A stretch of DNA of 64,000 bases from MH13 sp042140245 (GCF_042140245.1 NZ_CP159483.1:2356001-2420000); one strand, 5' to 3'; shown: positions 33,048-42,998, numbered from the stretch's first letter. A program made the numbers and translations. The notes: generated by a model not told the origin, from the letters alone.

Positions 33048-34142
33048 ATGGCGCAATCGACGCTTCGTTTGGTGGAAGGCAACGGTATGGATAAGAGCAA
33101 GGCGCTGGATGCAGCCCTCTCACAGATTGAGCGCTCGTTCGGCAAAGGCTCAATCATGAAGCTTGGTGCCGGTGAGGCGCTGGAGATCGAGGCGGTTTCT
33201 ACGGGTTCCTTGGGCCTTGATATTGCGCTTGGGATTGGCGGTTTGCCGCGTGGCCGTGTGATTGAAATTTATGGCCCAGAATCCTCCGGTAAAACAACGC
33301 TTGCGCTACACACCATTGCAGAAGCCCAGAAGAAGGGTGGCATCTGCGCCTTCGTCGATGCAGAGCACGCGCTTGACCCGATTTACGCCCGCAAGTTGGG
33401 TGTCAATGTCGATGATCTTTTGGTCTCGCAACCTGATGCTGGTGAACAGGCCTTGGAGATTGCTGATACCTTAGTGCGTTCGGGCGCCGTGGATGTGCTG
33501 GTGGTCGACTCCGTTGCCGCGCTGACGCCACGCGCTGAGCTTGAGGGCGAGATGGGCGACAGTCTTCCTGGCATGCAGGCCCGCTTGATGAGCCAAGCAC
33601 TGCGCAAGCTGACCGCATCGATTTCCAAATCGAACACGATGGTGATCTTCATCAACCAAATCCGGTTGAAGATCGGTGTGATGTTCGGCAACCCGGAGAC
33701 CACAACAGGCGGTAATGCGCTGAAATTCTATGCCTCGGTACGTTTAGATATTCGCAGGATCGGCGCCATCAAGGATCGCGATGAGGTGGTGGGCAACCAG
33801 ACACGTGTGAAGGTGGTGAAGAATAAGGTGGCTCCACCGTTTCGCCAAGTTGAGTTCGACATCATGTATGGCGAGGGCGTCTCAAAGATGGGCGAGCTGA
33901 TCGATCTTGGTGTGAAGGCCGGGATCGTTGAGAAGTCCGGCGCTTGGTTTTCCTATGATAGCCAGCGTCTTGGTCAGGGTCGCGAGAATGCCAAGCAGTT
34001 CATGCGCGACAATCCCGATATTGCCGATGAGATTGAAGCGGCAATCCGCCAAAATGCCGGTTTGATTGCTGAGCAGATTTTGGAAGGCGAGCCGGTCAAT
34101 GATGATGAGACTGACGCTCCGGACGATGGCAAAAGCGAGTAG
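33048..34142 (+). CDS. recA: Recombinase RecA
   Basis: RecA forms filaments on single-stranded DNA, drives homologous recombination and triggers LexA cleavage. The 364-residue protein has Walker A 'GPESSGKTT', Walker B 'VLVVDSVAAL', the L2 loop region 'FGNPETTTGGNALKFYASVR', and an acidic C-terminus. Length is normal. An SOS box in the promoter region predicts LexA control. It lies after cckA and before alaS. Confidence 0.99.
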   Translation: MAQSTLRLVEGNGMDKSKALDAALSQIERSFGKGSIMKLGAGEALEIEAVSTGSLGLDIALGIGGLPRGRVIEIYGPESSGKTTLALHTIAEAQKKGGICAFVDAEHALDPIYARKLGVNVDDLLVSQPDAGEQALEIADTLVRSGAVDVLVVDSVAALTPRAELEGEMGDSLPGMQARLMSQALRKLTASISKSNTMVIFINQIRLKIGVMFGNPETTTGGNALKFYASVRLDIRRIGAIKDRDEVVGNQTRVKVVKNKVAPPFRQVEFDIMYGEGVSKMGELIDLGVKAGIVEKSGAWFSYDSQRLGQGRENAKQFMRDNPDIADEIEAAIRQNAGLIAEQILEGEPVNDDETDAPDDGKSE

Positions 34143-34165
34143 GCACTCAGCCTAACCGGGTTGAT

Positions 34166-34189
34166 CAGCAAACACTCTTTGGTTTGCTG
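34166..34189 (+). repeat. Hairpin downstream of recA
   Basis: CAGCAAAC and GTTTGCTG form a perfect 8-bp stem with an 8-base loop 24 bp after recA. There is no T-tract, so it may stabilise the 3' end rather than terminate. A second imperfect hairpin, CGGTCGA...TCGACCG, lies at 34228-34256. Confidence 0.5.
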
Positions 34190-34357
34190 GACAGCTTTCA
34201 TCACCAGCTATAGATAACTTTTATGAGCGGTCGATCTCATGTCGTGAGGTCGACCGTTTCCTATTGTTTGCTGCCCACCAGCCTTTCAAACCTTGGTTTG
34301 AAACGTTTTTTGCTGGCATTGCGGTAGCTGGCGTTTGTTCAAAGGTGAACGGTTGAA

Positions 34358-37000
34358 ATGAGCAGTGTAAACGAAATTCGGTCGGCGTTTCTGTCCTACT
34401 TTGAGAAGCATGGCCATGCGGTTCTGCCGTCTTCACCGCTTGTTCCGCGCAACGACCCAACGCTCATGTTCACCAATGCGGGCATGGTGCAGTTCAAGAA
34501 CGTTTTTACCGGTCTTGAAACCCGCGAACCGCCGCGCGCTGCCACCTCGCAAAAGTGCGTGCGCGCAGGTGGCAAGCACAATGATTTGGACAATGTCGGC
34601 TACACGGCGCGGCACCACACCTTCTTTGAGATGCTCGGCAACTTTTCTTTTGGCGACTACTTCAAGGAAGAGGCGATCTACCATTCGTGGAACCTTGTCA
34701 CCAAAGACTTCGACATCAATCCGGACAAGCTGCTCGTCACCGTGTATGCCGATGATGATGAGGCGTTTGACCTTTGGGGTAAGATAGCTGGTCTGCCGGA
34801 TGAGAAGATCATTCGCATTGGAACGTCTGACAATTTCTGGGCCATGGGTGACACGGGTCCTTGCGGGCCATGCTCAGAGATCTTCTATGATCATGGGCCG
34901 AGCATTCCAGGTGGTCCTCCAGGTTCACCGGATGAAGATGGGGACCGCTTCATCGAGATTTGGAACCTGGTTTTCATGCAATATGAGCAGGTCGACGCCG
35001 ACAATCGGATCGCGCTGCCCAAGCCATCCATCGACACAGGCATGGGGTTGGAGCGCCTAGCTGCGCTTCTGCAAGGCAAGCATGACAACTATGACACGGA
35101 CCTTTTCCAGTCACTGATCGCAGCTTCGGTTGATCTGACCGGCGTATCGGCTGAGGGTGATGCTCAGGCTAGCCACCGCGTGATTGCCGATCATCTGCGT
35201 GCGACCAGCTTTTTGATCGCCGATGGGGTTTTGCCGTCCAACGAAGGACGGGGCTACGTGCTGCGCCGGATCATGCGCCGTGCTATGCGCCATGCCCATT
35301 TGCTCGGGGCCAAAGACCCTGTGCTGCACCGTTTGGTACCAGCGTTACTGCGGGAGATGGGGGAGGCCTATCCAGAGCTCGACCGCGCTCGCGCATTGAT
35401 TTCCGAAACGTTGGAGCTTGAAGAAAATCGCTTCAAAAAGATGCTCGACCGTGGTCTTGGTTTGCTTGACGATGCATCGAAAACTCTCAGCGATGGCGAT
35501 ACGTTTGATGGCGAGGTCGCGTTTAAACTCTACGATACCTATGGTTTCCCACTTGATCTGACACAGGATGCGTTGCGCTCGCGGGCGATCTCTGTGGACA
35601 CGAATGCTTTTGACGCGGCGATGGAACGCCAGCGCGCTGATGCGCGGGCTGCTTGGGCGGGATCAGGTGATGCCGGCACCGACACAGTCTGGTTTGCCGT
35701 TCGCGATGCCCATGGCGCCAGCGAGTTTCTAGGTTACGATACCCTGATCGCTGAAGGTGTGCTGGTTGCTGCGGTGAAGGATGGTGCGGAGGTTGAGGCT
35801 CTGAAGCCAGGTGAGGAGGGCGCCGTTGTTGTCAATCAGACGCCTTTTTACGCTGAATCCGGCGGCCAGCAGGGCGACCAAGGCACGATCAAACAAGGCG
35901 ATGCTCTTTTCACTGTGCGCGATACGGTGAAGCGTGCCGATGGTGTTTTTGTGCATATGGGCACAGTGTCCGGCACACCTTTGAAGGTGGGCGAGCCCGT
36001 TGATCTTGCCGTTGATGGTGTCCGTCGCCAGGCGATACGTTCGAACCACTCGGCGACCCATTTGTTGCATGAAGCTTTGCGCGAAACACTGGGCGATCAC
36101 GTCGCACAGAAAGGCTCGCTTGTTGCGCCCGATCGTTTGCGGTTCGACTTTTCTCACCCTAAACCCATCGAAGCCGATGAGCTGTCTGCCATCGAAGACA
36201 TTTCCAACCGTATGATCCTTCAGGACAGCCCAGTGGAGACGCGTCTGATGGATGTCGACAGCGCGATTGAGTCAGGTGCGCGTGCCCTGTTCGGCGAGAA
36301 ATATGGCGATGAGGTGCGTGTTGTCTCCATGGGCGACAAACCTGATGGATCGACCTTCTCGGTGGAACTCTGCGGTGGAACGCATGTTGGGCGCACAGGC
36401 GAAATTGGTCTTGTGCGCGTGGTGTCGGAAGGTGCTGTTGCCGCTGGTGTACGCCGCGTCGAAGCGCTAACCGGTGAGGCGGCTCGCGCTTATCTTTCTG
36501 ATCAAGACACGCGCGTGAAAGCCATTGCTTCGCGTCTCAAGGTCACGCCTGATCAGGCGTTGGAGCGTGTCGATGCTTTGATGGAAGAGCGCCGCAAGCT
36601 TGAGCGTGAAGTCGCCGAGCTGAAAAAGCAGGTGGCGCTTGGTGGTGGCGGGCAGCAGGCGACCGCTCAGGAAGATGTGGCTGGTATTGCGTTCTCCGGG
36701 CGTGTGCTGGACGGCGTCAGCCCGAAAGACCTGAAAGGCATTGCCGATGAAATGAAGCGCGAGCTCGGTTCTGGTGTTGTGACCCTTGTCGCAACGGGCG
36801 AAGGCAAAGCTGCGATTGTTGTCGGTGTGACCGACGATCTGACGGGCAGCCACAGCGCTGTGGATCTGGTGCGCGCTGGATCAGCAGCTCTTGGCGGCAA
36901 AGGCGGCGGCGGACGGCCTGACATGGCGCAGGCCGGTGGCCCCGATGCGTCCAAAGCTGAGGCCGCTCTGGAAGCGGTGAAATCGGCGCTAGCTGGTTAG
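34358..37000 (+). CDS. alaS: Alanine-tRNA ligase AlaS
   Basis: AlaS charges tRNA-Ala and edits mischarged Ser/Gly. The 880-residue protein is full length. The class II catalytic core starts 'EIRSAFLSYFEKHGH', with motif 'TNAGMVQFKNVF' and 'QKCVRAGGKHNDLDNVG'. The editing domain has 'SNHSATHLLHEALRE' (HxxxH zinc site) and 'VELCGGTHVGRTGEIG'. A coiled coil and the C-Ala domain 'GGGGRPDMAQAGG' end the protein. The recA-alaS adjacency is common in alphaproteobacteria. Confidence 0.99.
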   Translation: MSSVNEIRSAFLSYFEKHGHAVLPSSPLVPRNDPTLMFTNAGMVQFKNVFTGLETREPPRAATSQKCVRAGGKHNDLDNVGYTARHHTFFEMLGNFSFGDYFKEEAIYHSWNLVTKDFDINPDKLLVTVYADDDEAFDLWGKIAGLPDEKIIRIGTSDNFWAMGDTGPCGPCSEIFYDHGPSIPGGPPGSPDEDGDRFIEIWNLVFMQYEQVDADNRIALPKPSIDTGMGLERLAALLQGKHDNYDTDLFQSLIAASVDLTGVSAEGDAQASHRVIADHLRATSFLIADGVLPSNEGRGYVLRRIMRRAMRHAHLLGAKDPVLHRLVPALLREMGEAYPELDRARALISETLELEENRFKKMLDRGLGLLDDASKTLSDGDTFDGEVAFKLYDTYGFPLDLTQDALRSRAISVDTNAFDAAMERQRADARAAWAGSGDAGTDTVWFAVRDAHGASEFLGYDTLIAEGVLVAAVKDGAEVEALKPGEEGAVVVNQTPFYAESGGQQGDQGTIKQGDALFTVRDTVKRADGVFVHMGTVSGTPLKVGEPVDLAVDGVRRQAIRSNHSATHLLHEALRETLGDHVAQKGSLVAPDRLRFDFSHPKPIEADELSAIEDISNRMILQDSPVETRLMDVDSAIESGARALFGEKYGDEVRVVSMGDKPDGSTFSVELCGGTHVGRTGEIGLVRVVSEGAVAAGVRRVEALTGEAARAYLSDQDTRVKAIASRLKVTPDQALERVDALMEERRKLEREVAELKKQVALGGGGQQATAQEDVAGIAFSGRVLDGVSPKDLKGIADEMKRELGSGVVTLVATGEGKAAIVVGVTDDLTGSHSAVDLVRAGSAALGGKGGGGRPDMAQAGGPDASKAEAALEAVKSALAG

Positions 37001-37145
37001 CGAAAGTCGCTTGTCGGCATCGCCCGCAAGTCAGCAAGATTTGTCCGTTCCACCCATGCTTTGGTGAACGTGCCACGCAGCCTGCCACACCGTTTCTGCG
37101 GTGTGGTGCCATGCATGGTGTGTCCATCCAGACGAAGAGCCGACC

Positions 37146-38057
37146 ATGACCAAACCGCTATCAGAAGCTGACACCGCAGACACAGGCCGAGACTTTGTCT
37201 TCACCAACATGCCTGGCGACTGGTCGGCTTATGAAGAGCGTATCAACCGGGTCACCCAGTATCTTCACGAGCATATCGATGAGCCATTGGATCTTGATCG
37301 ACTGGCCGAGATTGCTTGCCTCTCGCGCTTTCACTGGCACCGGATTTACCGGGCCATTCAGGGCGAAACAGCGGCCCAGACACTGAAGCGGGTGCGTATG
37401 ACGCGCGCAGGCTTTGATCTGGCCGAGGGCACACTGTCGCTTGATGCGGTTGCGCGGCGCTGCGGCTATCCCAACCAACGGTCTTTCTCCCGCGCGTTCA
37501 CCGATGCCTACGGTGTGCCGCCGGGGAAGTACCGATCCTCTGGGGGGCATAGCCGTTACACCCAAACGGCACACAAAGTGAGCAACCCCATGTACACTGT
37601 TGAGATTGAAACCCTACCATCTCGCACCATCGCTGGCGTCCTTCACAAAGGCTCCTATCAGCGCATCGGCGAAAGCTTTGAGAAACTGGTTGGCCTCGCT
37701 GCGACGCGCGGGCTTATGGCCGATGTTCGCGGCATGGTCGGCGTCTACTACGATGACCCTATGGCGACGCCAGAAGAAGAGCTTCGCTCGCGAGCGGCTT
37801 TCATTGTCGCTGACGATGCCAACATCCAGTCACCTTTGGAGGCCGAGAAACTGGAAGGTGGCAGCTATGCCGTCCTGACCCACAAGGGTCCGTACTCCGA
37901 TCTGCCATCGGCTTATGATTGGTTCTACTCGGTGTGGCTGAAGGATCGAGACCTGCCTTTGCGCGCTGCCCCGCCATACGAGGACTATTTGAACAATCCC
38001 CGTGAGGTGCCAGCAAGCGAGCTTGTGACGAAAGTCTGCGTGCCTGTGGCAGCCTAA
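37146..38057 (+). CDS. AraC-family regulator with GyrI-like effector domain
   Basis: This 303-residue regulator has an N-terminal AraC-type double helix-turn-helix (about residues 20-125, 'LDLDRLAEIACLSRFHWHRI' and 'RRCGYPNQRSFSRAFTDAYG'). A C-terminal GyrI-like/SOUL-type effector domain follows (about 145-300, 'LPSRTIAGVLHKGSYQRIG'), as in Rob and related small-molecule sensors. The ligand is unknown. ATG at 37146 follows GAAGAG; an upstream GTG at 37101 has no such site. It is monocistronic, convergent with icd, and separated from it by a strong hairpin. Confidence 0.88.
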   Translation: MTKPLSEADTADTGRDFVFTNMPGDWSAYEERINRVTQYLHEHIDEPLDLDRLAEIACLSRFHWHRIYRAIQGETAAQTLKRVRMTRAGFDLAEGTLSLDAVARRCGYPNQRSFSRAFTDAYGVPPGKYRSSGGHSRYTQTAHKVSNPMYTVEIETLPSRTIAGVLHKGSYQRIGESFEKLVGLAATRGLMADVRGMVGVYYDDPMATPEEELRSRAAFIVADDANIQSPLEAEKLEGGSYAVLTHKGPYSDLPSAYDWFYSVWLKDRDLPLRAAPPYEDYLNNPREVPASELVTKVCVPVAA

Positions 38058-38077
38058 GCAGCGTGCTAAACCCATGA

Positions 38078-38109
38078 AAAAGGCCCGCCATCGATTGACG
38101 GCGGGCCTT
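38078..38109 (-). terminator. Terminator between the AraC-type gene and icd
   Basis: A 10-bp stem AAGGCCCGCC / GGCGGGCCTT is followed by T5 on the minus strand. It best serves icd, but it may also slow the convergent transcript. Confidence 0.85.
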
Positions 38110-38186
38110 GATGTTTTCTGGCCTATCGGCCGATTACTTGGTTGGTTTGATCCCAGTTTTGCATGGTCCAGGTTGGACCAACCGCG

Positions 38187-39398
38187 TCACCCAATAGCTT
38201 TCTGCAAGTTCTCATCGATCTTAGCCAGGAAGCTTTGCGTTGTGTGCCAGGTTTGGTCTGGGCCGATAAGGATCGCAAGATCCTTGGTCATGTCGCCGGC
38301 TTCCACCGTCTCAATGCACACCCGCTCCAGCGTGTTGGCAAAGTCCACCAGCGCCTGATTGTCGTCCAGCTTGCCGCGATGGGCCAAACCGCGCGTCCAA
38401 GCAAAGATGGAGGCGATTGGGTTGGTGGACGTTTCCTTGCCTTGCTGATGCATGCGGTAATGGCGGGTCACGGTGCCGTGCGCAGCTTCTGCTTCGGCTG
38501 TTTTGCCATCAGGTGACATGAGCACTGATGTCATCAGGCCAAGCGAACCAAAGCCCTGAGCAACCGTGTCGGACTGCACATCGCCATCATAGTTCTTACA
38601 GGCCCAGACATAGCCGCCGGACCATTTCATAGCGGCAGCCACCATGTCGTCGATCAAACGGTGCTCATAGGTGATGCCGGCTTCTTTGAACTTGCCGGCG
38701 AACTCGGTGTCGAAGATTTCCTGGAAGATATCTTTGAACCGGCCATCATACTTTTTCATGATGGTGTTTTTGGTGGAGAGGTACACAGGGTAACCGCGGT
38801 TAAGGCCGTAGTTCATGGACGCGCGGGCAAAATCCTTGATGGATTCATCCAGATTGTACATCCCCATGGCAACGCCAGCTTCAGGGAACTTGAAGATTTC
38901 TTCTTCGATCACCGTGCCGTCATCACCGACAAACTTCATGGTCAGCGTGCCTTTGCCGGGCACGACGATGTCGGTGGCGCGGTACTGATCACCGAAAGCG
39001 TGGCGGCCAATTACGATGGGCTGAGTCCAGCCAGGAACCAGACGTGGCACGTTTTGCATGATGATTGGCTCGCGGAAGACAACGCCGCCAAGAATGTTGC
39101 GGATCGTGCCGTTGGGCGAACGGTACATGCGCTTCAAGTTGAACTCTTCCACGCGCGCTTCGTCTGGCGTGATGGTCGCGCATTTGACGCCAACACCATG
39201 CTCTTTGATCGCGTTGGCCGCATCCACGGTGATCTGATCGTCGGTGCGGTCGCGCTCTTCGATACCCAGATCGTAATAGTGCAGGTCGATATCGAGATAG
39301 GGATGGATCAGCTTGTCCTTGATGAACTGCCAGATGATCCGAGTCATCTCGTCGCCATCGAGTTCGACAACGGGATTGGCAACCTTGATCTTCGCCAT
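38187..39398 (-). CDS. icd: NADP-dependent isocitrate dehydrogenase
   Basis: The enzyme converts isocitrate to 2-oxoglutarate and CO2 in the citric acid cycle. The 403-residue protein belongs to the dimeric, eukaryote-like type: it starts 'MAKIKVANPVVELDGDEMTR' and has 'KRMYRSPNGTIRNILGG' (substrate loop), 'YLSTKNTIMKKYDGRFKDIF', and 'DVQSDTVAQGFGSLGLMTS' with metal-binding Asp. 'AAHGTVTRHYR' supports NADP use. The GAGGA ribosome binding site is well placed. It is a single-gene transcript. Confidence 0.97.
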   Translation of the reverse strand: MAKIKVANPVVELDGDEMTRIIWQFIKDKLIHPYLDIDLHYYDLGIEERDRTDDQITVDAANAIKEHGVGVKCATITPDEARVEEFNLKRMYRSPNGTIRNILGGVVFREPIIMQNVPRLVPGWTQPIVIGRHAFGDQYRATDIVVPGKGTLTMKFVGDDGTVIEEEIFKFPEAGVAMGMYNLDESIKDFARASMNYGLNRGYPVYLSTKNTIMKKYDGRFKDIFQEIFDTEFAGKFKEAGITYEHRLIDDMVAAAMKWSGGYVWACKNYDGDVQSDTVAQGFGSLGLMTSVLMSPDGKTAEAEAAHGTVTRHYRMHQQGKETSTNPIASIFAWTRGLAHRGKLDDNQALVDFANTLERVCIETVEAGDMTKDLAILIGPDQTWHTTQSFLAKIDENLQKAIG

Positions 39399-39572
39399 GA
39401 ATGGTCCTCGTGTTGTGGGCGCTTGTGCGCCGTGCGTGTGTATGGAAGGTGACAGGAATGGATTATGTCTGCGCGGGCTATAGCAAAGGGTAAGGGCGGC
39501 TTCAAACCGGTCGAAGGGTGAAGACGCCTAATCCTATCTCGTGGCAGCAAGCTGATATTTTTGGAGTTTTCC

Positions 39573-40391
39573 GTGAGCCGATTTGGTCCCGATGGCGCGC
39601 CAAGCAATCTGTCGCAGTTGGGTGTCAGGCCGCCCGTGGCGATTCTTGTTGAGCCCCAAATGGGTGAGAACATCGGTATGGTCGCGCGTGCCATGGCCAA
39701 TTTTGGTTGGCGGCGTCTGCGTCTGGTGCGTCCGCGCGATGGTTGGCCGAACGAGCGGGCAAATGCTACGGCCAGCGGCGGCGTACACGTGGTGGAGAAC
39801 GCTGACCTTTTTGACACGCTGGAGGATGCGCTGGCCGATCTGTCTTTGGTTTTTGCAACATCGGCTCGCAAGCATGATTTGGCCAAAACCGTTGTTGGGC
39901 CGATGGAGGCGGGACGCCGGGGCGTGGAAGTGACCGAGGAAACGCGGGTTGGTTACGTTTTTGGCCGGGAGGCTTGGGGTTTGACGAATGAGGAGGTCGC
40001 CCTCTGCGATGATATTCTAACCCTGCCGGTGGACCCCGACTGTGCCTCGCTCAACATCGCACAGGCTGTCATTGTCTGTGCCTATGAGTGGCGCAAACAC
40101 GCTTTGGAACAGGGTGGGGCGCAGCGTGAGGAAGACGGACTGCCGGTGGAGACAGCTGAGCGCTCGCCTATTGCCGACAAGGGTCAGATGGTGGGGCTTT
40201 TCTCGCATTTGGAGGGGCTGCTGGATGCGTCGGGTTTCTTTCGCCCGCCTGAAAAACGCGAAGGCATGATTCACAATCTGCGCACGCTTTTTCAGCGTGC
40301 TCGGCTTAACGAGCAGGAAGTTCGTACCCTTCGCGGGGTGTTTTCATCCCTTGATCGAGCCCACGAACGCGGACGCAAATCAAAAACTTGA
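39573..40391 (+). CDS. trmJ: tRNA/rRNA methyltransferase, TrmJ type
   Basis: This SPOUT-family enzyme methylates the ribose 2'-OH of tRNA position 32 in TrmJ. The 272-residue protein has 'AILVEPQMGENIGMVARAM' at the N-terminus, 'VGYVFGREAWGLTNEEV' (motif 2), and 'PVDPDCASLNIAQAVIVCAYEW' in family blocks (motif 3), forming the knotted SAM site. A C-terminal helical extension follows. GTG at 39573 is favoured over TTG at 39561 because GGAG lies eight bases upstream. It is divergent from icd. Confidence 0.9.
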   Translation: MSRFGPDGAPSNLSQLGVRPPVAILVEPQMGENIGMVARAMANFGWRRLRLVRPRDGWPNERANATASGGVHVVENADLFDTLEDALADLSLVFATSARKHDLAKTVVGPMEAGRRGVEVTEETRVGYVFGREAWGLTNEEVALCDDILTLPVDPDCASLNIAQAVIVCAYEWRKHALEQGGAQREEDGLPVETAERSPIADKGQMVGLFSHLEGLLDASGFFRPPEKREGMIHNLRTLFQRARLNEQEVRTLRGVFSSLDRAHERGRKSKT

Positions 40392-40478
40392 ACGTTTAGG
40401 TTGAGCCTTTTGGGTTGAGCTTGCAGGCTTTCGCGGTTAGGCGATGCCGGTGGGGATACCCAATAAGGAAAGCTAACC

Positions 40479-41132
40479 ATGAGTGATGCGGCTTGGTACT
40501 ACGCCGTCGGCAGCCAGCAGAGCGGCCCAGTAAGCACAGATGATATTGCCCTGTTGATCGGGCGCGGTGAGATTGGACCAGACACACTTGTCTGGCGTGA
40601 AGGTATGAGCGAGTGGGGCGCAGCGCGCGCCAGCTTGCCAGGGTCGATGGTTCCACAGAGTTGGGTGGATGCGATGTCGGCACCAGCGCCAGGCGCTGCA
40701 ACACCACCCAGCTTTGGAACGGCCTCCTCTGGTGGCGGTGCAGCTTATGCCAGCGGTGACTATTACCACCCCACGCAGTTTGCCGATGTTATTCGCACGG
40801 TTTTCAGCCGGTACGTTCTGTTTCGCGGTCGTGCGCGACGTTCGGAGTACTGGTATTGGATTCTCTTCGTCATCCTGGTCAGCATCGCTTTGACCGTTGT
40901 TGATGGCGTCATTTTCGGCTTCGATGCGAACGACCTGGCTATTCTCAGCCCCTTGTTCAGCCTGGGTACTTTTCTGCCCTCATTGGGCGTTGCGTTTCGT
41001 CGCATGCATGATCTTGGACGGTCGGCTTGGTGGTTGTTGCTCGGCTTCATCCCGCTGATTGGGACACTCATCCTGATCTATTGGTTTGTTCAGCGCGGCG
41101 ATGAGGGCGACAACCAGTACGGTCCGGCTTGA
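40479..41132 (+). CDS. GYF_2-DUF805 membrane protein
   Basis: The 217-residue protein has an N-terminal GYF_2 domain (about residues 5-50, 'WYYAVGSQQSGPVSTDDIA', 'TLVWREGMSEW'), a Pro/Gly/Ala linker, and a DUF805 membrane domain. The DUF805 domain (about 110-215) contains 'RFRGRARRSEYWYW'-type residues ('RGRARRSEYW') and 'FRRMHDLGRSAWWLLL', with three to four transmembrane helices. The fusion is common in proteobacteria. The function is unknown. Confidence 0.88.
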   Translation: MSDAAWYYAVGSQQSGPVSTDDIALLIGRGEIGPDTLVWREGMSEWGAARASLPGSMVPQSWVDAMSAPAPGAATPPSFGTASSGGGAAYASGDYYHPTQFADVIRTVFSRYVLFRGRARRSEYWYWILFVILVSIALTVVDGVIFGFDANDLAILSPLFSLGTFLPSLGVAFRRMHDLGRSAWWLLLGFIPLIGTLILIYWFVQRGDEGDNQYGPA

Positions 41133-41171
41133 CGGCTTAGCCCAGAAAGCCTAGAGAACGCTTCGAGTTTT

Positions 41172-41193
41172 GGGGGCTTTACGCCCCCTTTTC
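41172..41193 (+). terminator. Terminator after the GYF_2-DUF805 gene
   Basis: A GGGGGC-TTTAC-GCCCCC hairpin is followed by T4. Confidence 0.82.
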
Positions 41194-41316
41194 TCATTCC
41201 CGTGTCCCGTGGACTGTGTTGTGGCGACAAAACGCTGGCGTCACAGTTCTGTCGTTTGTCTCTTGCGAGACGAAAGAGGAGGGCGCGTGTAACCTCACTT
41301 TTGAAAGGATACCGCG

Positions 41317-41934
41317 ATGTCAAAACGCGACAGTGTGAAATACAAAATCGATCGCCGCATGGGCGAAAACATCTGGGGCCGCCCGAAAAGCCCCGTCAAT
41401 CGCCGCGAGTATGGCCCAGGCCAGCATGGCCAAGGTCGCCGCAGCAAGCTTTCTGATTTCGGCATTCAGCTGCGCGCCAAGCAGAAGCTGAAAGGCTATT
41501 ACGGCTCCATCATGGAGAAGCAGTTCCGTAAGATTTACGATCAGGCTTCGAAAATGAAGGGCGACACCTCTGAGAACCTGATTGGTCTGCTTGAGCGTCG
41601 TTTGGACACCGTAGTTTACCGCGCCAAGTTCGTGCCCACTGTTTTTGCTGCCCGTCAGTTCGTCAATCACGGCCATGTGCTGGTGAATGGCAAGCGCGTG
41701 AATATCCCATCTTACCGTCTGAAAGTTGGTGATGTGGTCGAGATTCGCGAACGCTCGCGTCAGTTGGGCATCGTGCTGGAAGCTGTGGCGCTTGATGAGC
41801 GCGACGTGCCCGATTACGTCAACGCCGATCATGGCAAACTCACTGCCAGCCTGACACGTATTCCAACGCTGACCGATGTGCCTTACCCGGTGGCGATGGA
41901 ACCAAACCTCGTGGTCGAGTTCTACTCACGCTAA
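41317..41934 (+). CDS. rpsD: 30S ribosomal protein S4
   Basis: S4 nucleates assembly of the 30S body by binding 16S rRNA. The 205-residue protein has 'GENIWGRPKSPVNRREYGPGQHGQ' in family blocks near the N-terminus and the S4 RNA-binding domain (about 95-160, 'LERRLDTVVYRAKFVPTVFAARQ', 'NHGHVLVNGKRVNIPSYRLK' in blocks). The AAAGGA ribosome binding site and a strong terminator frame a single-gene unit. It lacks the zinc-binding cysteines seen in some S4 proteins. Confidence 0.98.
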   Translation: MSKRDSVKYKIDRRMGENIWGRPKSPVNRREYGPGQHGQGRRSKLSDFGIQLRAKQKLKGYYGSIMEKQFRKIYDQASKMKGDTSENLIGLLERRLDTVVYRAKFVPTVFAARQFVNHGHVLVNGKRVNIPSYRLKVGDVVEIRERSRQLGIVLEAVALDERDVPDYVNADHGKLTASLTRIPTLTDVPYPVAMEPNLVVEFYSR

Positions 41935-41961
41935 CAAGCACATCTTGCTTGGACGCTTTCA

Positions 41962-41988
41962 AAGGCCGCCATTTGGCGGCCTTTTTTG
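41962..41988 (+). terminator. Terminator of rpsD
   Basis: An AAGGCCGCC-ATTT-GGCGGCCTT hairpin runs into T6. Confidence 0.93.
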
Positions 41989-42016
41989 TTTGCGCTTTAG
42001 CTGATCTAAGCAAGGC

Positions 42017-42904
42017 ATGACCATCAAACATATGGCTTTGGCGCTGCTGGTTGCTGCGATTTGGGGCATTGCCTTCACTGTCATTCGCCTTGGGCTGGAC
42101 GTGGTATCACCCCTGCTTCTGACGGCGTTACGCTTTGTTTTTGCAGCGTTTCCCTTGCTGCTTTTCTTGCGACCGCCCAAAGCACCCTGGCACATCGTTG
42201 TGGCGTATGGCGTAATCCAGGGTGCGATCATGTTCGGCCTTGTGTTCCACGCCATCTCTATTGGCATGCCCGCTGGCTTGGCGTCCCTAGTGGTGCAGTG
42301 CCAGGTGTTCTTCACAGTTGGGCTGGCCGCGCTGTTTGACGGAGAGCGGCCCAAGCGCCATCATTTTTTGGCAGCGGGCATTGCTGCATTGGGCATTTTT
42401 GTCATCGCGCTGGCCAAAACGGATGGGCAGACTGTGCCGCTTTGGCCTCTCATCTTGACCGTTATGGCGGCTTTCGCCTGGGGCATGGCGAACATCGTTT
42501 CGCGGCGGGCAAAATCAGCCGATCCTGTATCTTTTGTTGTTTGGTCCAGTGCCGCCGCGCCACCCTTGCTTGTGGCTGGTAGCCTGGTCTTGGAACCAGG
42601 TGCTTTGAACGCATTGATGGGTTTGCGCGGTGTGGATCTATGGACACTCACCTGGACGACCATGGCGCTGGCTGTCCCAACCACCATCTTGGCTTTTGCC
42701 ATCTGGGTTTGGCTGTTGCGGACCTACCAAGCGGCGATTGTGATGCCGTTTGCGTTGCTGGTGCCGATTTTTGGGTTCGGTGGGGCGGCCCTTTTCCTTG
42801 GCGAACGCTGGAGCCTTGGTATCGGCGTGGGTGCTGTTTTGGTGTTGGCTGGACTTGCGATCAACGTGCTTGGTGACCGGCGGATCGCCGCTTCTTCGTC
42901 CTAG
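42017..42904 (+). CDS. EamA-type (DMT family) exporter
   Basis: This 295-residue inner-membrane protein has ten predicted transmembrane helices in two EamA repeats (about 5-135 and 145-285). Motifs are 'WGIAFTVIRLG' in helix 1 and 'GERPKRHHFLAAGIAALGI' after helix 4, repeated near the end as 'LFLGERWSLGIGVGAVL'. Family members export amino acids such as cysteine or O-acetylserine; the substrate here cannot be told. It lies alone after rpsD. Confidence 0.9.
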   Translation: MTIKHMALALLVAAIWGIAFTVIRLGLDVVSPLLLTALRFVFAAFPLLLFLRPPKAPWHIVVAYGVIQGAIMFGLVFHAISIGMPAGLASLVVQCQVFFTVGLAALFDGERPKRHHFLAAGIAALGIFVIALAKTDGQTVPLWPLILTVMAAFAWGMANIVSRRAKSADPVSFVVWSSAAAPPLLVAGSLVLEPGALNALMGLRGVDLWTLTWTTMALAVPTTILAFAIWVWLLRTYQAAIVMPFALLVPIFGFGGAALFLGERWSLGIGVGAVLVLAGLAINVLGDRRIAASSS

Positions 42905-42998
42905 AAGACGATTTTTGCAGCTTTCTGAAACTCAAGGGGTTGAACCATGACGCCTTGAGCTTATCTGCGCCCAAAGATCACAAGTAAGAGATACTAAC

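Noticed and set aside
34228..34256. Hairpin between recA and alaS as a terminator
   Set aside because: The stem has mismatches and only a short T-run follows, so it is mentioned under the neighbouring hairpin but not called a terminator.
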